Assembly (NCBI GenBank): GCA_025363575.1
Contig: JANYDM010000188.1
Span: 1-41,101 of the forward strand
Source of the DNA: Betaproteobacteria bacterium
Lineage (GTDB): Bacteria; Pseudomonadota; Gammaproteobacteria; Burkholderiales; SG8-41
Reading direction: 5' to 3'
Length of the DNA stretch: 41,101 bases
Under the pieces are notes generated by a model. It had not been told where the DNA came from. It did not search any database and saw only the letters and a list, made by a program, of their open reading frames with translations. The position numbers were made by a program, and so were the translations under genes. Position 1 is the stretch's first letter; every line of letters starts with the position of its first letter. This document shows, piece after piece, positions 31,906 to 39,832 of the stretch.

Positions 31906-33759
31906 TTGCTCAATTCACTGCTCAAATACAAAAACCAGCTCAAGATTGCCGCTGTCATGCTGGCATTCGCCGCCTCCATCGCCCTGGTCTGGTTTACCGT
32001 CAACACCCCGGAACTGGGCAAGAACCCGCTCGTGACCGCGATGGAAAAAAACTCGGCGCTGTTTTTCGCAACCGAGCGGGACATCACGGCTCTCGCGCAT
32101 GATGCCGAGTCGGGCGCGGCCGCCAGCATCGGCCTGTCCATGGACTACGCGCTGGTCACACTCAAGGACGGCGGCCATTACTACGTGCGCATCGAAACGC
32201 AGCGCAACCTGATCATGGAACTCTTGAAAGACAAGTTAGCGCCCGCTGCGCCGGCTGTGTTCTCGCTGACCAACATCAAGCCGCCGGCGCCGCCGCTGAC
32301 GGCCTTCACGCGTTCGCTCGACCCGGGCTATCTCGCGCTGCTCGGCCCGCTGCTGATCCTCTTTCTGATCCTGCAGATGAATCCGTTGCGCGGCGGCAGC
32401 ATGTTCAAGAACGCCGACAAGCCGAACACGCGTTTTCGCGACGTCGTCGGCGTCGATGAAGCCAAGGAGGCGCTGCAGGACATCGTCGCTTACCTGAGAA
32501 AGCCGCGCAAATTCTCCGAACTGGGCGCGAAACCGCCCAAAGGCGTCGTGCTCGAAGGCCATTTCGGTTCGGGCAAAACGCTGCTCGCGCGCGCCGTCGC
32601 CGGCGAGGCGGGGGTGCCCTTCATCAGCATCTCGGGCAGCGACTTCAGCGATATGTTTCTGGGCGTCGGCGTGCGCCGCGTGAAAAAACTGTTCGCGCAC
32701 GCGCGCAGCCAGGCGCCGTGCGTGATTTTCATCGACGAGATAGACGGACTCGGCAAGCGCTCCGGCGGCAGTTCCTCGGGCGAAACCGAGAACAATCGCA
32801 TCATCAATACGCTGCTGGTAGAGCTCGATGGCTTTTCGCCGACTTCAGGCATCGTAGTGCTCGGCGCCACCAACAACGTCGACAACCTCGATCCGGCGCT
32901 CATCCGGCCGGGCCGTTTCGACCGCACCTGTCATTTGGGGCTGCCGAATGTAGACGAGCGCGACGCGCTGTTCGCGGCCTACGCCGCCCATCTCCGCACC
33001 GACGGCGACACCGATTTCAGGCAGCTCGCGCGCGTCTCGTCCGGGTTGTCACCCGCCTCGATTGCCAACGTGGTCAACTCCGCGGCACTGTTAGCGGCGA
33101 AGGAAGACGCAGTTGCCGTGACTAACGAACATTTCCGGCGCACGCTCGAACAGCATTTGATGGGCGGTGCCACGGCGGCAGGACAAGCGGCACTAAGCGC
33201 TGCGGAGCGCGAACGCATCGCAGTGCATGAAGCCGGCCACGCTGTGATCGCCAGGCTGCTGGACGTTGGCATCGTAGAAAAAGTCAGCATCCTCAAGCGC
33301 GGCCGCGCACTGGGCGTGACGCTGGTGACCAACGAGCACGACCTGACTCTACAAAGCGAACCGGAGCTCCGCGCGCGCATGACCATGCTGCTTGGCGGAC
33401 GCGGCGCGGAAGCGCTCGTCCTGAAAACCGCTTCGACCGGCGCCGCCAACGATCTCGAGCACGTATCGAGCATGGCTTACCGCATGGTCACCGAGTTCGG
33501 CTTCAGCCGGACCATCGGCCCCTTCAGCTACGCGGGCCTGCCGGAACGCGCGCGCCAGTTCGGCGGCCATCCGGAAGCAGTGGCTGAAGCGCGCGATATC
33601 ATCAAGGACATCGAGAAGGAATGCGCCGAGTTGCTGACGATGCACCGTCACGCCCTCGACCGGCTGACGGCAGAACTTCTCGAGCATGAGACCGTGAGCG
33701 GCCAAGTCGTCGACGCGTGCCTCAAGACCGCCGGGACGGCGCCAGCCCTGGCTGCCTAG
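31906..33759 (+). CDS. FtsH-like membrane AAA+ zinc protease, divergent Walker A
   Basis: About 617 residues, a little shorter than E. coli FtsH (644). Order: TM1 about 12-31, periplasmic domain 32-138, TM2 about 140-158, AAA+ domain from 175, peptidase domain from 430. Walker A reads G218-H-F-G-S-G-K-T225 instead of GPPGTGKT; Walker B is VIFIDEID (273-280), pore phenylalanine F251 (MFLGVGVRR), arginine finger RPGRFDR (334-340). The zinc motif is HEAGH (441-445) and the third ligand Asp516 (GAAND), so it should be an active protease. TTG at 31906 is preferred: AAGAGAAG lies 5 bases upstream and TM1 follows at once; an in-frame TTG at 31807 would add 33 odd residues. It is a paralogue, not the housekeeping ftsH, which normally sits beside rrmJ/ftsJ. 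Confidence 0.9.
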   Translation: MLNSLLKYKNQLKIAAVMLAFAASIALVWFTVNTPELGKNPLVTAMEKNSALFFATERDITALAHDAESGAAASIGLSMDYALVTLKDGGHYYVRIETQRNLIMELLKDKLAPAAPAVFSLTNIKPPAPPLTAFTRSLDPGYLALLGPLLILFLILQMNPLRGGSMFKNADKPNTRFRDVVGVDEAKEALQDIVAYLRKPRKFSELGAKPPKGVVLEGHFGSGKTLLARAVAGEAGVPFISISGSDFSDMFLGVGVRRVKKLFAHARSQAPCVIFIDEIDGLGKRSGGSSSGETENNRIINTLLVELDGFSPTSGIVVLGATNNVDNLDPALIRPGRFDRTCHLGLPNVDERDALFAAYAAHLRTDGDTDFRQLARVSSGLSPASIANVVNSAALLAAKEDAVAVTNEHFRRTLEQHLMGGATAAGQAALSAAERERIAVHEAGHAVIARLLDVGIVEKVSILKRGRALGVTLVTNEHDLTLQSEPELRARMTMLLGGRGAEALVLKTASTGAANDLEHVSSMAYRMVTEFGFSRTIGPFSYAGLPERARQFGGHPEAVAEARDIIKDIEKECAELLTMHRHALDRLTAELLEHETVSGQVVDACLKTAGTAPALAA

Positions 33760-33790
33760 CGCCGCAGCGCGCTGCGTCCTCTTACCCCGA

Positions 33791-34120
33791 TTACGCCGCG
33801 CGCTTTTCGCGTTCGGTCGCCAGCGTCCTTCTGCCGGCAAGGAATTGAAGGCGGTGCAACGCTATGCCAAAAACCGACAGCGCCTCCTTGATTGCGTTGC
33901 ATGCGTCGTTGTCGAGCCGTTTCGACGCCGCATCAAGCTCGAACATCAGTTTCATGAAACGCGATTTGGCGTCGTCGGCCCCCGCCAGCGGCAGCGTGCC
34001 GACAGGCGCGGTGATCGCAGCCGGCGCCGCGGAATCAGCGCTCGCATGGATGTACGCGCTGAGCAAAAAATAAATCACATGCTCGTTTTCGGCGTGACGC
34101 ATTGCATCGGTGAGTTCCAT
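33791..34120 (-). CDS. small cytoplasmic protein of unknown function
   Basis: A 109-residue protein without signal peptide or membrane helix. GGAGGAACGCAA directly before ATG 34120 is a near-ideal ribosome-binding site, so the frame is very probably real. The N-terminus MELTDAMRHAENEHVIYFLLSAYI and a helical C-terminal half (KSRFMKLMFELDAASKRL, then CNAIKEALSVFGIALHRL) suggest an all-helical protein. I do not recognise a family. It converges on the FtsH-like gene (31-base gap). Confidence 0.65.
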   Translation of the reverse strand: MELTDAMRHAENEHVIYFLLSAYIHASADSAAPAAITAPVGTLPLAGADDAKSRFMKLMFELDAASKRLDNDACNAIKEALSVFGIALHRLQFLAGRRTLATEREKRAA

Positions 34121-34630
34121 TTGCGTTCCTCCAATCGGAACACGGCGGCAGCATGCAGTCGTGCGTTAATCGGGAAAATTGGTGCGGCTATTCACGAGCA
34201 CCCGAATCCGGGGCGAACGTTGCGCGACGGATCCAGGCACCAGCACAAGAACGATACCTTGCCCCCGTGACAGGTTGATGAATACGGACGGCGCGACGCG
34301 GACGATTCATACGATAAGCTTTTTTTTGCTGTGCGGTTGCACAAATTTGCTTCGCGCAAACGCAATTTAAAGTCATTTCGAGGGAAGCGCGCAGAACTGC
34401 GTGTTTTAAATAAATAAGCCGGCTCGGCGACCCTCGCTCAGTGTCTAGCGATGACAGAAAATTGCTCGCCAGCGTGTCGCGCCGGCAATAAAAGTCCTCT
34501 TTCATGTACGAAAGCAGACAGATGAAGCACGACTCGCGGCACACACTGAATCTCGAACGGGCGGCAAGGTGATGCGCATTGCGCGGGACGCGCTTCCCGC
34601 CGCCAACTATTGCGAATCTGCGAGGTGATT
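34121..34630. other. gene-poor stretch
   Basis: No convincing gene. It contains an AT-rich patch near 34315-34370 with a run of eight T, a short stem TTTGC-TTCGC-GCAAA at about 34346-34360, and the repeat-like element at 34372-34455. Base composition differs from the flanks, suggesting an insertion scar or regulatory space. Confidence 0.5.
34372..34455. repeat. 84-base repeat-like element with GTCAT...ATGAC ends
   Basis: The block starts GTCATTTCGAGGGAAGCG and ends GTCTAGCGATGAC, so its ends form imperfect inverted repeats. This matches the general form of dispersed extragenic repeats seen in environmental proteobacteria (GTCATTCCGAGCGAAGCG-type). No second copy was found in the window. It may be a degenerate REP or MITE-like element. 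Confidence 0.4.
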
Positions 34631-34852
34631 GTGAGCGATCTGAACAGCACGCCCGGGCAATCCGGTGACTTATTCGGAACGAGGCCGATTGCGCGGCACC
34701 GTGCCGCGACGAGACGTGCGCAGCCGCCGGAACTGGCCATAGCGCGCGCATTGTGCCGCCAACTCCGGCGCAATCGCGCGGCGCGCGAAAAGCGGCGCAT
34801 CGCTCATTTGATCTGCCTTAACCTGTTGTCGCTGCTCAAGCACGGCAGCTGA
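34631..34852 (+). CDS. possible small Arg-rich protein
   Basis: A 73-residue frame from GTG 34631 with GAGGT close upstream. The middle is basic and rich in Arg and Ala (ELAIARALCRQLRRNRAA), and the end is hydrophobic (AHLICLNLLSLLKHGS). It might be a small DNA-binding or regulatory protein; no family is recognised. It could also be noncoding. The lipoprotein gene follows after 146 bases. Confidence 0.3.
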   Translation: MSDLNSTPGQSGDLFGTRPIARHRAATRRAQPPELAIARALCRQLRRNRAAREKRRIAHLICLNLLSLLKHGS

Positions 34853-34998
34853 TTTTGCAGCGGCAACGCAGCGCTGCCCCCGGGGCGTGTGTGCGCCAGC
34901 GCACGGAGGCAGCCTGCAATAAAGCGGATAAAGGCGGCTGCATTCAAATAATTCTTCAGCTCGACCTTTTGGGCAGCCTCAACTACAGGAGATTCCGC

Positions 34999-35157
34999 AT
35001 GATCCGCAAAATTCTGGCAACACTGGTGGCGACCGCATTTATGACTGGCTTGTTCGGCACGCTCGCCGGCTGCAACACCGTGGAAGGCGCCGGCAAGGAC
35101 ATACAAGCAGGCGGCCGCGCAATTAAAGACGAAGCGCGCGAGCAGAAAGACCGCTGA
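34999..35157 (+). CDS. entericidin A/B-family small lipoprotein
   Basis: A 52-residue lipoprotein precursor. The signal peptide MIRKILATLVATAFMTGLFG is followed by the lipobox LAG-C, with Cys25 as the acylated residue. The mature part NTVEGAGKDIQAGGRAIKDE is the conserved entericidin pattern. Entericidins EcnA/EcnB form a toxin/antidote pair in E. coli; a single copy like this is common in Betaproteobacteria and is usually stress-related (often called an envelope lipoprotein). AGGAG is 7 bases upstream of the ATG. A strong hairpin follows 34 bases after the stop. Confidence 0.9.
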   Translation: MIRKILATLVATAFMTGLFGTLAGCNTVEGAGKDIQAGGRAIKDEAREQKDR

Positions 35158-35191
35158 GCGATTTGCACGACCGGAATTAGCATGACCACGT

Positions 35192-35225
35192 GATGGCCTT
35201 CTCCTGCTGTGCAGGGAAGGCCATC
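35192..35225 (+). terminator. strong terminator-type hairpin after the lipoprotein gene
   Basis: GATGGCCTTC (35192-35201) pairs perfectly with GAAGGCCATC (35216-35225). After a one-base bulge, CCTGC pairs with GCAGG around TGT. The sequence continues CGCTTTTGCG, a short T-run. It stops the entericidin-like gene and probably also the convergent cupin gene ending at 35244. Confidence 0.65.
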
Positions 35226-35243
35226 CGCTTTTGCGCCGGGCGT

Positions 35244-35696
35244 TTATTTCCCGGTGATCTGCGTCGTCCCGGTCGGGCCGTTGCCGCCGGTGATCTGTAT
35301 CACGACTTCGCCGTCTTTCGCCCACACGAAATGCGGTTGTCGCGCGGGCTCGATCCAGATGCTGCCCGCCGGCATCACCTTCATTTGGCTTTCATCGAAT
35401 TGCTCGCCGTAACCGACAAGCAATGTCCCCGATACCACCATGCCGATGCGCTCGTCCGGATGAAAATGCGGCTGGACTTTGTAATTGGCCGGAAAGCGCG
35501 AGCGGTACATATACATCCCCGGCTTGCTTGAATCGCCGGTAATTCGCGCCTGCGGATTGCCGGTTGAGCCGGCGCTCCATTGCAGCTCCTGCGGCGTGAC
35601 CAGGCCCCGCATCAGAGGCTCAGCGCAGGCGCCGGCAGTGATGGCGAGCAGCGCGGGCCACGCGCAGCGGACGAGAATGCTTCTCAGGGTTTGCAT
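35244..35696 (-). CDS. secreted cupin-domain protein
   Basis: A 150-residue protein with a signal peptide (MQTLRSILVRCAWPALLAIT, cleavage near ACA-EPL). The cupin barrel shows motif 1 in VQPHFHPDERIGMVVSGTL and motif 2 in MPAGSIWIEPARQPHFVWAK, so two metal histidines and a glutamate of motif 1 are present. It probably folds as a single-domain cupin in the periplasm and binds a metal or small ligand. AAGGAGGAG sits 3 bases before ATG. No catalytic role can be assigned; similar secreted cupins occur near oxidative-stress genes. Confidence 0.88.
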   Translation of the reverse strand: MQTLRSILVRCAWPALLAITAGACAEPLMRGLVTPQELQWSAGSTGNPQARITGDSSKPGMYMYRSRFPANYKVQPHFHPDERIGMVVSGTLLVGYGEQFDESQMKVMPAGSIWIEPARQPHFVWAKDGEVVIQITGGNGPTGTTQITGK

Positions 35697-35752
35697 AGGC
35701 TCCTCCTTGATTTATTTTGTGTGCGTGCCAAAGCTGCGCCGCGCATGTGCAT

Positions 35753-35782
35753 TTGCGCAGGCCCTGCGGCAACGATTATACG
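35753..35782 (+). promoter_or_regulatory. weak candidate promoter
   Basis: TTGCGC (35753-35758) and TATACG (35777-35782) are 18 bases apart; matches to consensus are 3 and 4 of 6. It lies 115 bases upstream of the gene at 35898 in the divergent region with the cupin gene. Confidence 0.25.
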
Positions 35783-35897
35783 GCTGCGGTATCCTGCCGG
35801 CTCGATCGGCGCGACCCGCTCAGCCCCGAAAAACAGGCCGGCACAATCGCACCGGCACGCGCGTTATGATGCGCGCTCAAACCAAAAGGGAGGCGGC

Positions 35898-36674
35898 ATG
35901 AAATCACTCACGAATCCGGCCCGCGCATTCGCCGCGGCGGTTTTGATACTGGCGGCGCACGCTGCGTCCGCGCAGACCATCATCGAGCAGGCGGCGGAAC
36001 ACCGCTTCCAGCTCGACTTCCGCGTGAATGACGCGGCCCTGGCGAAGATGCTGCCGCCCGGCTGGGAACCGGTGATCGCCACGCAGGGCCCGGCCAAGGA
36101 CTGCAACCTGCGCATGATCTTCATCGACCGCATCGCCATCATGGGCGGTGATGGCAAGGCCGCGCCGCGGCCGACTGCGCGTCTCGTCTATCTCGCCATT
36201 CCGGTCAAGCGCTCGATGGACGGGGCCGCGGGTCAGATAATCATCCACGGCCTGACCGAAAACGCGGCCGACAGCCCCGGCGCGTTCGGCGTCTATCAGC
36301 ATGCGACAACCGCCAGAATGTCGCGTACTTCGACGGCGAACGGCAGCGCGATGACGGGCGCGGAAGACTGGGAATTCGCCGCCGCCAGCGGCGAGCGCAT
36401 GGAACTCCATGTGGAATACGAGCGCGGCCCGACCGCCAAAGGCGGCGCTGAAGTGAAGTTCTATTATCCGGGCGATCCTTCGCAGTACCAGATTTTCAAG
36501 ACCGACCAGGCGATCGATATAATGCGCAATGCGACGACCGCACCGCCGGACCACATCCGGAAATTCTCGTACAAAGCGGGCGGCGGTAAAATCGCGGCGC
36601 TGTTCGACGGCACCGAAAAAGTCGTGAGCTGGGATTCGTTTCCCTGGTATATCCGCACCGTCAGCGCGCCCTGA
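35898..36674 (+). CDS. periplasmic protein of unknown function (possible acetoacetate-decarboxylase-like fold)
   Basis: A 258-residue protein. The signal peptide is MKSLTNPARAFAAAVLILAA with cleavage near ASA-QTI. ATG 35898 has AAGGGAGG 5 bases upstream. The mature part has DFRVNDAALAKMLPPGWEPV, ARLVYLAIPVKRSMDG and a C-terminal FPWYIRTVSAP. The LPPGWEP block and the following strands faintly recall acetoacetate-decarboxylase-like/DUF2071 proteins, but no catalytic lysine can be picked out. It is followed by a crotonase gene after 47 bases. Function unknown. Confidence 0.75.
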   Translation: MKSLTNPARAFAAAVLILAAHAASAQTIIEQAAEHRFQLDFRVNDAALAKMLPPGWEPVIATQGPAKDCNLRMIFIDRIAIMGGDGKAAPRPTARLVYLAIPVKRSMDGAAGQIIIHGLTENAADSPGAFGVYQHATTARMSRTSTANGSAMTGAEDWEFAAASGERMELHVEYERGPTAKGGAEVKFYYPGDPSQYQIFKTDQAIDIMRNATTAPPDHIRKFSYKAGGGKIAALFDGTEKVVSWDSFPWYIRTVSAP

Positions 36675-36721
36675 CCCTCCACCGTCATTCAACTGCATCA
36701 AAATGAAATAAGGAAAGCCGC

Positions 36722-37516
36722 ATGAAATTCGAATGCCTGTTGTTTGACCTCAAAGACCGAATCCTGACCCTCACGCTGAACCGGCCCGACCGCCTCAATG
36801 CGCTCGGCGGCACGCTGCGCGAAGATCTGTATGCCGCGATCACGCATGCTGCCACCGCCCCGGATATCGGCGTGATCGTCATCACCGGCGCTGGACGCGG
36901 CTTTTGTTCCGGCGGCGATGTGAAGTCGATGAGCGAGAAAGAGCAGGCAGGCCAGGCGGCTTCCACCGATGAGCGGCTGGCGCCGGTGCGCGACCGCTGC
37001 ATACTTGCCATGCGCGATTGCCCGAAGCCGATCATCGCCGCCATCAACGGCGCGGCGGCGGGCGCCGGCATGAATCTCGCGCTCGCGTGCGACATGCGAA
37101 TTGCATCAACCGCGGCGAAATTCGCGCAATCCTTCGTCAAGCGCGGCCTGGCACCCGACTGGGGCGGGTCTTACTTCCTGCCCCGGGTCGTCGGCGTGGC
37201 AAAGGCGAGCGAACTCATTTTCACCGGCGAAACCATAGACGCGGCCGAGGCGCTGAAACTTGGCATCGTGAACGCCGTGGTCGCGCCGGAAGAGCTGATG
37301 GCCGCGGCCCTCCAGCTCGCGAAAAAAATTGCAGCCGGCCCTCCGATCACCATCGCGCTCGCCAAACGCGCTATCCACCACAACCTGGAAGCGAACCTGC
37401 GCTCCGCGCTCGAGTTCGAAACCTTTGCGCAAGGCATCTGCAAGGAAACCGACGACTACAAGGAAGGCGTCAAGGCGTTCATCGAGAAACGCGCGCCAGT
37501 ATTCCGCGGCTCGTAA
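36722..37516 (+). CDS. enoyl-CoA hydratase/isomerase-family protein (PaaG-like site)
   Basis: A 264-residue crotonase-fold enzyme. The oxyanion hole lies in GRGFCSGGDVKS (58-69) and NGAAAGAGMNLALACD (109-124). At the catalytic positions the first Glu of crotonase is replaced (FAQSFVKRG) and Asp146 follows in LAPDWGGSYFLPRVVG, as in PaaG-type 1,2-epoxyphenylacetyl-CoA isomerases and delta3-delta2 isomerases. So isomerisation of an acyl-CoA is more likely than hydration. There are no other paa genes here. A Bug gene follows after 23 bases, suggesting a carboxylate activated to CoA as substrate. Confidence 0.92.
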   Translation: MKFECLLFDLKDRILTLTLNRPDRLNALGGTLREDLYAAITHAATAPDIGVIVITGAGRGFCSGGDVKSMSEKEQAGQAASTDERLAPVRDRCILAMRDCPKPIIAAINGAAAGAGMNLALACDMRIASTAAKFAQSFVKRGLAPDWGGSYFLPRVVGVAKASELIFTGETIDAAEALKLGIVNAVVAPEELMAAALQLAKKIAAGPPITIALAKRAIHHNLEANLRSALEFETFAQGICKETDDYKEGVKAFIEKRAPVFRGS

Positions 37517-37539
37517 GGAGCGACTCGCCCGGGCTGAAC

Positions 37540-38520
37540 ATGACAACGTTCCTGGCCGGTCGCATGGTGTTCTGCGCCGCGCTCGTCGTGCATGGCGTAA
37601 GTGATGCGGCGGCCGCCGGGCAAATCTTTCCTGCGCGCGCTGTCCGCGTGATCGTGACGACGTCGCCCGGCGGCGGCGCCGACATCACCATGCGCACCGT
37701 CGGGCAAAAGCTCACGGAAATGTGGGGCCAGCCCATCGTGGTGGACAACCGCACCGGCGGCAGCGGCGTCATCGGCCTCGAAATCGCCGCCAAGTCGCCG
37801 CCCGATGGCCACACGCTCGTGTTGATTACTGCCGGACATACCGGCCACGCCGTCATCCGCTCCAACCTGCCGTACGATTTGCTGCGCGATTTCGCGCCCG
37901 TCACCGAAATGGTCACGACGTACTACCTGCTGCTCGTCCATCCTTCGCTCGGCGTCAACTCGGTGCAGGAGCTCGTCGCGCTGGCGCGCAGCAAGCCGGG
38001 CGCATTCACTTACGGCTCGACCGGCACCGGGCAGACTAATCATCTTTCATGGGTGCAGTTCGCGTCCGCCACCAAAATGGAATTGGTCCACGTGCCTTAT
38101 AAGGGCACGGGCCAGTCGCTGGCCGAACTGCTCGCGGGCCATATCCACATGGCTTTCGCCACGCCGCTCGAGGCGATTCCTTACGCGCAGGCCGGTAAGG
38201 TGCGCGCACTGGCGGTGACTTCCGCAAAGCGCTCACCGGCGATGTCTGACCTGCCGACGATCGCCGAATCCGGTGTGCCCGGCTACGATGCGAGCGGCTG
38301 GTACGGTCTGGTCGCGCCGGCTGCGACGCCGCGCGCGACTGTCGCCATCCTGAACACCGCATTGGTCCGCGTGCTGCGCTCGCCCGAAATCGTCGAGCGT
38401 TTCGCGAAAAGCGGCATCGATACCGTGGGCTCGACGCCGGACGAATTTCGCGCGCACATGCAGGCTGAAACCATCCGCTGGCAGCGGCTGGCGAAAATCG
38501 CGGGAATCCAGAAGCAGTAG
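37540..38520 (+). CDS. Bug/TctC-family periplasmic substrate-binding protein
   Basis: A 326-residue Bug receptor with a signal peptide ending near AAAA-GQIFP. Blocks: ARAVRVIVTTSPGGGADITMR, DNRTGGSGVIGLEIAAKSP, PDGHTLVLITAGHTG, LPYDLLRDFAPVTEM, HPSLGVNSVQELVALARSKPG, HVPYKGTGQSLAELLAGHIHM and DLPTIAESGVPGY. It starts at ATG 37540. AAGGAG at 37515 is 19 bases upstream, too far to act well, so initiation may be weak or coupled to the crotonase gene. It is the last of eight Bug genes in the window. Confidence 0.92.
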   Translation: MTTFLAGRMVFCAALVVHGVSDAAAAGQIFPARAVRVIVTTSPGGGADITMRTVGQKLTEMWGQPIVVDNRTGGSGVIGLEIAAKSPPDGHTLVLITAGHTGHAVIRSNLPYDLLRDFAPVTEMVTTYYLLLVHPSLGVNSVQELVALARSKPGAFTYGSTGTGQTNHLSWVQFASATKMELVHVPYKGTGQSLAELLAGHIHMAFATPLEAIPYAQAGKVRALAVTSAKRSPAMSDLPTIAESGVPGYDASGWYGLVAPAATPRATVAILNTALVRVLRSPEIVERFAKSGIDTVGSTPDEFRAHMQAETIRWQRLAKIAGIQKQ

Positions 38521-38606
38521 ATCCTGGCGGCCGTTGCGATACGGCGGCAAATACAGGACAATCGCCGGCATAAGAAGCGCTGGAAATCGGCCCGGGGGAA
38601 ATCCAG

Positions 38607-39071
38607 ATGTACATTGCGCTGCTCATTGTTCACGGCCTGCTGGCGGTCGCACTGCTCGGCGCGATCACGCACCAGGCCGCGAGCGCGTGGCTGCCGTCGC
38701 GCAAGCCCGCCAATTCTTTCGGCGAAAGATTCCGCGCGGTCGGCGCCGGCAACTACGCCAATGCGATCGTCGTGCTCTACGTATGCACGATGCTGCTTGG
38801 CGCCATCATCTATCCTGAATTCCGCGTTTCCATCCGCGGCGTGCTCGAAGAGCTCGACGTGCCGGCCGTGATGGGATCGTTTGAGCTGAAAGAACATTTC
38901 GCGGTGGTGGGTCTCGCTATCCTGCCCGCCTATTGGTGTTTCTGGCGTGCGCCGCTTGCCGCGGAACACGGCCGCACGCGCAACGTGTTGACGGCCCTTC
39001 TAGCGTTCATCGTCTGGTGGAATTTTCTCGTCGGCCATGTCGTGAACAATTTCCGCGGATACGGCGCATGA
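38607..39071 (+). CDS. four-helix membrane protein with intramembrane histidines
   Basis: A 154-residue protein with four hydrophobic helices (about 1-22, 52-70, 97-113, 126-146). Histidines H9, H97 and H144 lie in or at the ends of helices 1, 3 and 4, and H22 follows helix 1; such placement is typical of haem-b-binding four-helix proteins, though no family is recognised. It has an AAAT-CCAG leader before ATG 38607 with GGGGGAAA nearby. Stop and next start overlap (ATGA). Haem binding is inference. Confidence 0.8.
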   Translation: MYIALLIVHGLLAVALLGAITHQAASAWLPSRKPANSFGERFRAVGAGNYANAIVVLYVCTMLLGAIIYPEFRVSIRGVLEELDVPAVMGSFELKEHFAVVGLAILPAYWCFWRAPLAAEHGRTRNVLTALLAFIVWWNFLVGHVVNNFRGYGA

Positions 39072-39406
39072 AAAACGAGCGATCGTTGGCATTTCTCGCC
39101 GTCATCTTTGCGGTGGTCTACGCGGTCGTCTACGTGCTCGCGGTCTGGAAGAACATCGCGCTGTTCACCTATCATCCCGTCACCGGCGCGCTGGCGCCCG
39201 GCGTCGAGAAGCCGCACGAAGGTCCTGCGATGTACTGGTACGGCTGGATGGCCACGGCCGCGCTTGCAGCCTTCGCCGCGTGCGGCCTCGCGTGGCTGCT
39301 GCCCGCGCGCGTGCGACAACAGATATGGTCCGGCTGGGCATGGCTGGCACCCATCGGTGTGCTGTTGTTTTTCGTTTACCTGCTGCGCGGTTATTTTCTG
39401 CGCTGA
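39068..39406 (+). CDS. three-helix membrane protein of unknown function
   Basis: A 112-residue protein translationally coupled to the preceding gene by ATGA. Helices at about 8-27, 54-79 and 88-109; the loop TYHPVTGALAPGVEKPHEGP carries His and many Pro/Gly and would face the periplasm, judged from the positive-inside pattern (MKNER at the start, RVRQQ later). No family recognised. With the 154-residue protein it may form a membrane complex. Confidence 0.78.
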   Translation: MKNERSLAFLAVIFAVVYAVVYVLAVWKNIALFTYHPVTGALAPGVEKPHEGPAMYWYGWMATAALAAFAACGLAWLLPARVRQQIWSGWAWLAPIGVLLFFVYLLRGYFLR

Positions 39407-39436
39407 CCGCGTCGCACGATTGCAAGGAGCTTCCCC

Positions 39437-39820
39437 GTGAAAAAAATACAATTCACTCTCGTCTGGATCTTCGCGTGCTACGTTTTCCCGGCAGCAACGG
39501 CGCACGCTGCTGGCGAAATGGGCGATGCCAAGCACGCGGACGAAGGCATCCGTTTCTTCGGCTTCGTTAAAGACGCCAACGGCAAGCCGCTGGTAGAGGC
39601 GAAAGTCACCGCGCAAATCAAGAACGGCATCAAGTACGTGACGCACACCGCCAAGAACGGCATGTATTCGTTCGGCGGTTTCGCCAAAGCCATCAAGCCG
39701 GACGACGTCGCAATTTCATGCGAGCTCGAAAAATTCAAGCAGGCCAAGGTCATTCGCAAGACGCCCGCCGGCAAAACGGTCAAGTCGGTCGAGACCGAAT
39801 GCCGGATGCAGGCCGGCTGA
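39437..39820 (+). CDS. secreted carboxypeptidase-regulatory-like (Ig-like) protein
   Basis: A 127-residue precursor. The signal peptide MKKIQFTLVWIFACYVFPAA is followed by cleavage near AHA-AGE. The rest resembles one CarboxypepD_reg/transthyretin-like beta domain: FFGFVKDANGKPLVEAKVTAQIK, THTAKNGMYSFGGFAKAIKP and ISCELEKFKQAKV. Such domains bind or scaffold partners rather than catalyse. AAGGAG is 8 bases before the ATG. It precedes a larger protein with a related domain. Confidence 0.82.
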   Translation: MKKIQFTLVWIFACYVFPAATAHAAGEMGDAKHADEGIRFFGFVKDANGKPLVEAKVTAQIKNGIKYVTHTAKNGMYSFGGFAKAIKPDDVAISCELEKFKQAKVIRKTPAGKTVKSVETECRMQAG

Positions 39821-39832
39821 CGGCCGGGCGTC

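Noticed and set aside
34188..34751. Minus-strand frame of 187 codons in the gene-poor stretch
   Set aside because: It runs through the repeat-like element and has no family features or good ribosome-binding site; the sequence it encodes there is typical of translated extragenic repeats.
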